NCBI GenBank assembly: GCA_037501455.1
Contig: CM074856.1
Location: 51,551,001 to 51,615,000 of the forward strand
Length of the DNA: 64,000 nt
From: Lantana camara
Taxonomy: Eukaryota; Streptophyta; Magnoliopsida; Lamiales; Verbenaceae
Direction: 5' to 3'
The stretch's first letter is position 1. Each line of letters begins with the position of its first letter. The notes under the pieces were generated by a model that made no database searches, was not told the origin of the DNA, and saw only the letters and a list, made by a program, of their open reading frames with translations. Made by a program: the position numbers and the translations under genes. Shown here piece by piece: positions 60,274 to 64,000 of this stretch.

Positions 60274-63200
60274 ATGTCATCTGAAGAAGCTAACAATACG
60301 TCACATGCACATGTGGAAGAAGAAAGAACTAGTGTAGACCCTATTCAAAAAACAGCAGAGGCTGAATACATAAGATTCGTCTATTTTTGGTTTTTTGTTT
60401 CTGTTTTGGTAATGAAACGAGAGAACATTCTTGTGTTTGTTTGTAAACTGTGATTTTATGGTTTTTATTTGGAAAGGCTCATGGAGTCGATTAATCGATT
60501 GTCTGAATCGAGTAGTCGATCATTTTGGCGCCTTTTATATTTTTCAAATATTTTCTCTTTTCAATGGATATTTGATAAATTTAAGGAGTTTAGAGGTGAT
60601 TATCAAAGCGAGGGGGATGATGAAACTGAAGCAGCATCCTATTATATTCGCGAAAACAGGACTAAGTAGATGTATTCAGGGAACATTGGCACGCCGGGAG
60701 TTGTGGAGGAGGCTGAGGATGAGGATGACGAGTTGGAGGTAGAGTATGAAAAGGACCATATCCGCAGCATTGATTTTTCAATATTCAACATGCTCTCATT
60801 CCATGAACGGTGCTTCTTCTCTTCCCGGGTTAGGGTTATGGTCCGGGCTTCATGGGACCGCGTTACCCCAATCAAGTTTTTCCCAGAAAAAAATGGAAGA
60901 AGTTTTAAAAAAGCAGTTAAAATATATACAGAAGCTCTGCCTAACATTTTGAATAGGGGATTTTTAGGGACCTCTTCCATTTTCTGATGATGAACTCCCT
61001 TCCAAGCAACAAAAAGTATGAATTATGGTTCTTGATAGGACGAAAGCCAGTGACATTTGGCTTAACGGAGTTTGCAATTATAACCAGGCTTAATTGTGGT
61101 TCTCCATCGCCCACTAGGGCTGATGAAGTGAAGGTTATAAATGATGCCCAAGATTTTCTTAAGAGGATTCTCCGCAATAAATCTAAATTGAATGTAAGCC
61201 CTGTGGATTTAGATGCTATATTAAAGAATAAGTCGATTGCTGTGAAAGATCGCTTGAAGCTTACCTATGTGTTTTTTGTTCGTCAAATTTTGCTTGGTCT
61301 TGACAACAGAAAAGTTGTAAATAAGGACCACATTTGTTATGCAAATGGTTTGCATTTTCTTTTCACTCATACCCATAGGGGCTATTGTCATCCACTGCGA
61401 CAATCTAATCAATAAAAAAAAGGGAAAATGATATTTCTAGTTGGGATCCTCCTACTGAAGACCTAAACCATTCACCTATTAACTTAATGTTTTTTTATGG
61501 GCCATATAGATGAGCTCAAACACTTTAGCTCTCCTCTTTAGAGCTCAAACCATTCACCTAGTATCTAATTGTTTTTGTTTTATGATTGATAGGCGTGGGC
61601 TTACGAAATGTGCCCAACATTAGGAAGTTATGGAGGTGGCCTAAAACCTGAAGAATCGTAATTGTCCAAACTGCCACTGTTGGAAAACACGAATCAGAAA
61701 GCAGCGAAAATTTAAAATATTTTCCAACAAAAGGATCTTGGACTTGCAATCGTGTATCCAAATTCGTAGGGATTAGAAACTTACTTTCTTAATTGTCTTT
61801 CTTGAAGTGTTTCAAGCCACCCAAGAACGCTCTTCTCGCGGCTTGATCCCCTCTCCTTGGTAAAGCTCGAATCTTCAAACTTCTAACTTGAAGCTCTCTA
61901 GAGATAGTCCACCAGCTTGATTACAATCTAACTAGTAAGGATGCTAGTTCTCTAGTTAGTGTTTAGGCTTAACCTGGGGTTTCGTTTATCTTGGAGAAAG
62001 GATGGTGTTCAACACATGAACCAAAAGAATTGCCAATTAGCTCTAAGGGGAGCTCGAGCTCCCCTATTTATATTAAGGGAGTGGCCAAAAATCCCTAGTC
62101 CTTATGGGCTAAGGATTTTGGTCCCTCTCTCCTATTACTTGATCATCAAGTAATTTTGACTTTGACTTTGAATTCAAATTCAAATCAACTTTCAAGAGAG
62201 CTAGAATATCCAAACTATTTTTGGATAATTTTATACTTTATTTATTTAAAATAAATAACTTAATTTTATCTAATTAATTAATTCACAATTAATTAACTAG
62301 ATTATTTTTTTCCAAAATAAGACTTTCTTTTTAATTCAAAATTAAACCAAAGTCTATTAAATAATTAATCACATTAATTATTTAACACATAAATAAATAT
62401 ACACATATATTTACACACGTGTCACAAGGACACGTGTCACTCACGTGAGCCACACGTGTGGTTCACACGTGTGGAACCCTCTTGGCCCGATTAACCCATT
62501 TAATCATTTTCAAGCCTCAACTCATGTAACCAAGTTGTTGTGTGTGACCCTCTAGGTTCTCAATTCAATTAGCAGTGACCCTAATTAATTAATTCACTAA
62601 TTAATTAATCAGTCCACAGATTAAACGACCATAGTCTAGCAACAGGTGTTTAACCCCTAGCTGAATTGGAATGTTCGGATTCGACAGAACCTTTAAGTTA
62701 TTGATTCATGTGAGATACAATCCTCCTACTTACTATCTCTCAACCAAGATCTAGGGTAAGGGAATAATCAGAACCCTAATAATCCGGTCTTAAAGCTAAG
62801 TGCACTTCATATCCATTTGACCTCAATCCAAGAAACCCTTTTCTTGATGTCTTGATCTACTGCCTTGGCCAAGGACTCCATATAGCATATGAATGACCTA
62901 CACAATAAGAGATCACCTTGCATATGCAAGTGTAGGTCCTTTCTTGATTCTCATTCACTTTCATGAATCACTTGTGCAACCCCAGCATAAGCCCTGAATC
63001 AGTTGTCTAAGGGGACACCCTTTAAAGCTTATACCTAAGACTACAGAGTTAACTCATAAAGTGACAAGGAACCTCAAGTCTAAGGATCAATTAATCACAT
63101 CAATGACTTGTGAGATATTTCCTAATCTGGAAGTTTCTATTTTCTGAAATAGAAACTTCCTTTCCCATTTAGGAATGTTCTCACACGGGGCACCTCAATG

Positions 63201-63713
63201 AACTTACTTATTGAAGTAAGCACCCTCATGTATCATGCACGTATCAACTATACACTTTGCACCTCCATGAAACAAGGTGGTCCTTCTTAAGGGCGTGATC
63301 CCACAAGCAAGCCTTAGAGGAGTCAGGTTGACACTCCCACTATCTGTAGGACTCATCGGCTTGGAGTATTTTACTAATCATGACTTATGTGAAATAGGGC
63401 TCGTTTCATGAACCATTTCACCTAAATGGTAGAGTCCTAAAGTCATCAGGATTAGGGGAGTTCTCATACATGCACAGATAAAGTAAACGCATACCAAACA
63501 AGAGCATATAAAGAAGTGTTGCCTCAATTCGTTATTTCATTCAAAGATTGTCTGTGATTACAATAAGGAAAAGCACAAAGCGGATATACAATCGGCTTTC
63601 TAGGGCACTATTCCTAACAGCCACTCCCAACGTTAATGAGATGGCTTCACATTAGAGGGACCCCAATAGAAATCGATGAGCTGCGGGGAAAGTTAGATAG
63701 TCACAGGCCTGAG
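60274..63713 (+). pseudogene. DUF1985 domain gene, degenerate and split by a solo LTR
   Basis: Exons are uncertain. A first exon may start at 60274. Acidic coding sequence runs from about 60600 or 60679, with HIRSIDFSIFN and VMVRASWDRV. After frameshifts near 60960-61015 comes the DUF1985 core: YELWFLIGRKPVTFGLTEFA, ITRLNCGS (about 61017-61110), continuing to about 61410. An intron-like gap ends TTGATAG before the exon AWAYEMCPTLG (about 61592). The solo LTR splits this exon; it resumes as MRWLHIRGTPIEIDEL and ends at a GT donor at 63714. DUF1985 proteins are plant-specific, of unknown function, and often linked to Ulp1-like protease genes carried by MULEs. Stops (60667, about 61661) and frameshifts suggest a pseudogene. 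Confidence 0.6.
61678..63619 (-). mobile_element. Solo LTR of the Copia2 family (1942 bp)
   Basis: It starts TGTTGGAAAACACG and ends CCTAACA, with gccac on both sides (61673-61677 and 63620-63624). It aligns with the Copia2 LTRs throughout with a few percent difference. TATA on - at 62065-62072; a reduced ACGTG cluster at 62415-62472. It sits in a DUF1985 exon. No internal Copia sequence remains, so it arose by LTR-LTR recombination. Confidence 0.95.
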
Positions 63714-64000
63714 GTACGAAGAGAAACAAAAATATATGTTATTTTCTTATGAATTAGTTAGATACTCTCATTCGAATCGATTTAGAGTATCGATTAATCA
63801 TTTCATCTGTCCATAAGGATCGATTAATCGACTCCATGAATCAAGTACTCGATCATCTTTTTTTAATCGAGTGTTCGAACCATTTTTTTATACATAACTC
63901 ATTTATATTTTTTTGACATGTATCAGAATTAGGTTCCAATGTGTCCATTCTTGTTTTCTTCAAACCGAGAGCGTAAAATGAGTTATATCAGGGATTCACC
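63714..64000 (+). other. Intron-like sequence with palindromes at the right edge
   Basis: It follows the GT donor at 63714. It is AT-rich with CGATTAATCGA and CAAGTACTCGATC-type palindromes at about 63775-63880, related to those at 23.0, 25.5-26.2, 28.1 and 60.5 kb. The next exon would be outside the window. Confidence 0.5.

Overview
The window is plant nuclear DNA, almost certainly from a flowering plant and probably a eudicot. It is a nest of LTR retrotransposons in an older repeat-rich locus. The evidence is plant-specific families: Athila-type Ty3 elements with the Athila ORF1 gene, a Tekay/Del-like chromovirus, Ty1/Copia elements primed by initiator tRNA-Met, a non-autonomous CACTA element, a MULE transposase remnant, and a plant DUF1985 gene. 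No bacterial features, rRNA genes, tRNA genes or CRISPR arrays were seen. The species cannot be named from the sequence.

Layout. (1) 1-18395: the 3' part of an Athila element on + (Athila1: gag end/protease, RT, RNase H and integrase pseudogene, ORF1, 3' LTR). It is split by a complete Copia element on + (Copia1, 6867-16541, TSD gatac). (2) 18396-28188: older host sequence with a ~101-bp tandem array hit by a Copia-type solo LTR (19578-21592, TSD aatag), a broken MULE transposase (about 22597-25404), a three-copy ~210-bp repeat, and a ~257-bp duplication. (3) 28189-49749: an Athila element on - (Athila2, TSD tgcac) that keeps gag-protease and ORF1 but has no RT or integrase. A CACTA element (31838-33464, TSD act) sits in its ORF1, and a young, nearly intact Copia element (Copia2, 37991-48114, TSD ctaaa) sits in its leader. 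(4) 49928-59981: a Tekay/Del-like chromovirus on + (TSD aaaac). (5) 59982-64000: host sequence with a degenerate, intron-containing DUF1985 gene, broken by a Copia2-family solo LTR (61678-63619, TSD gccac). Target-site duplications were read on both sides of every complete insertion, so these boundaries are firm.

Relative ages, from LTR differences counted by eye: Copia2 is youngest (about a dozen differences in ~1.95 kb), then the chromovirus and Copia1 (roughly 1.5-2 percent), then Athila2 (several percent). Athila1 and the MULE are the most decayed. This agrees with the nesting order.

The two most interesting patterns are these. First, every LTR family here carries its own array of short inverted repeats sharing one core motif, in the LTR or the 5' leader: four hairpins in each Copia leader, three in the Athila1 LTR, eight in each Athila2 LTR plus five internally, and four GC palindromes in the chromovirus LTR. 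Second, the non-LTR locus holding the MULE and DUF1985 remnants is dotted with copies of a 14-bp palindrome (ATCGAGTACTCGAT) set about 20-22 bp apart and confined to non-coding DNA. With the insertions subtracted, the MULE and DUF1985 remnants lie about 3.2 kb apart on the same strand, so they may be parts of one gene-carrying MULE.
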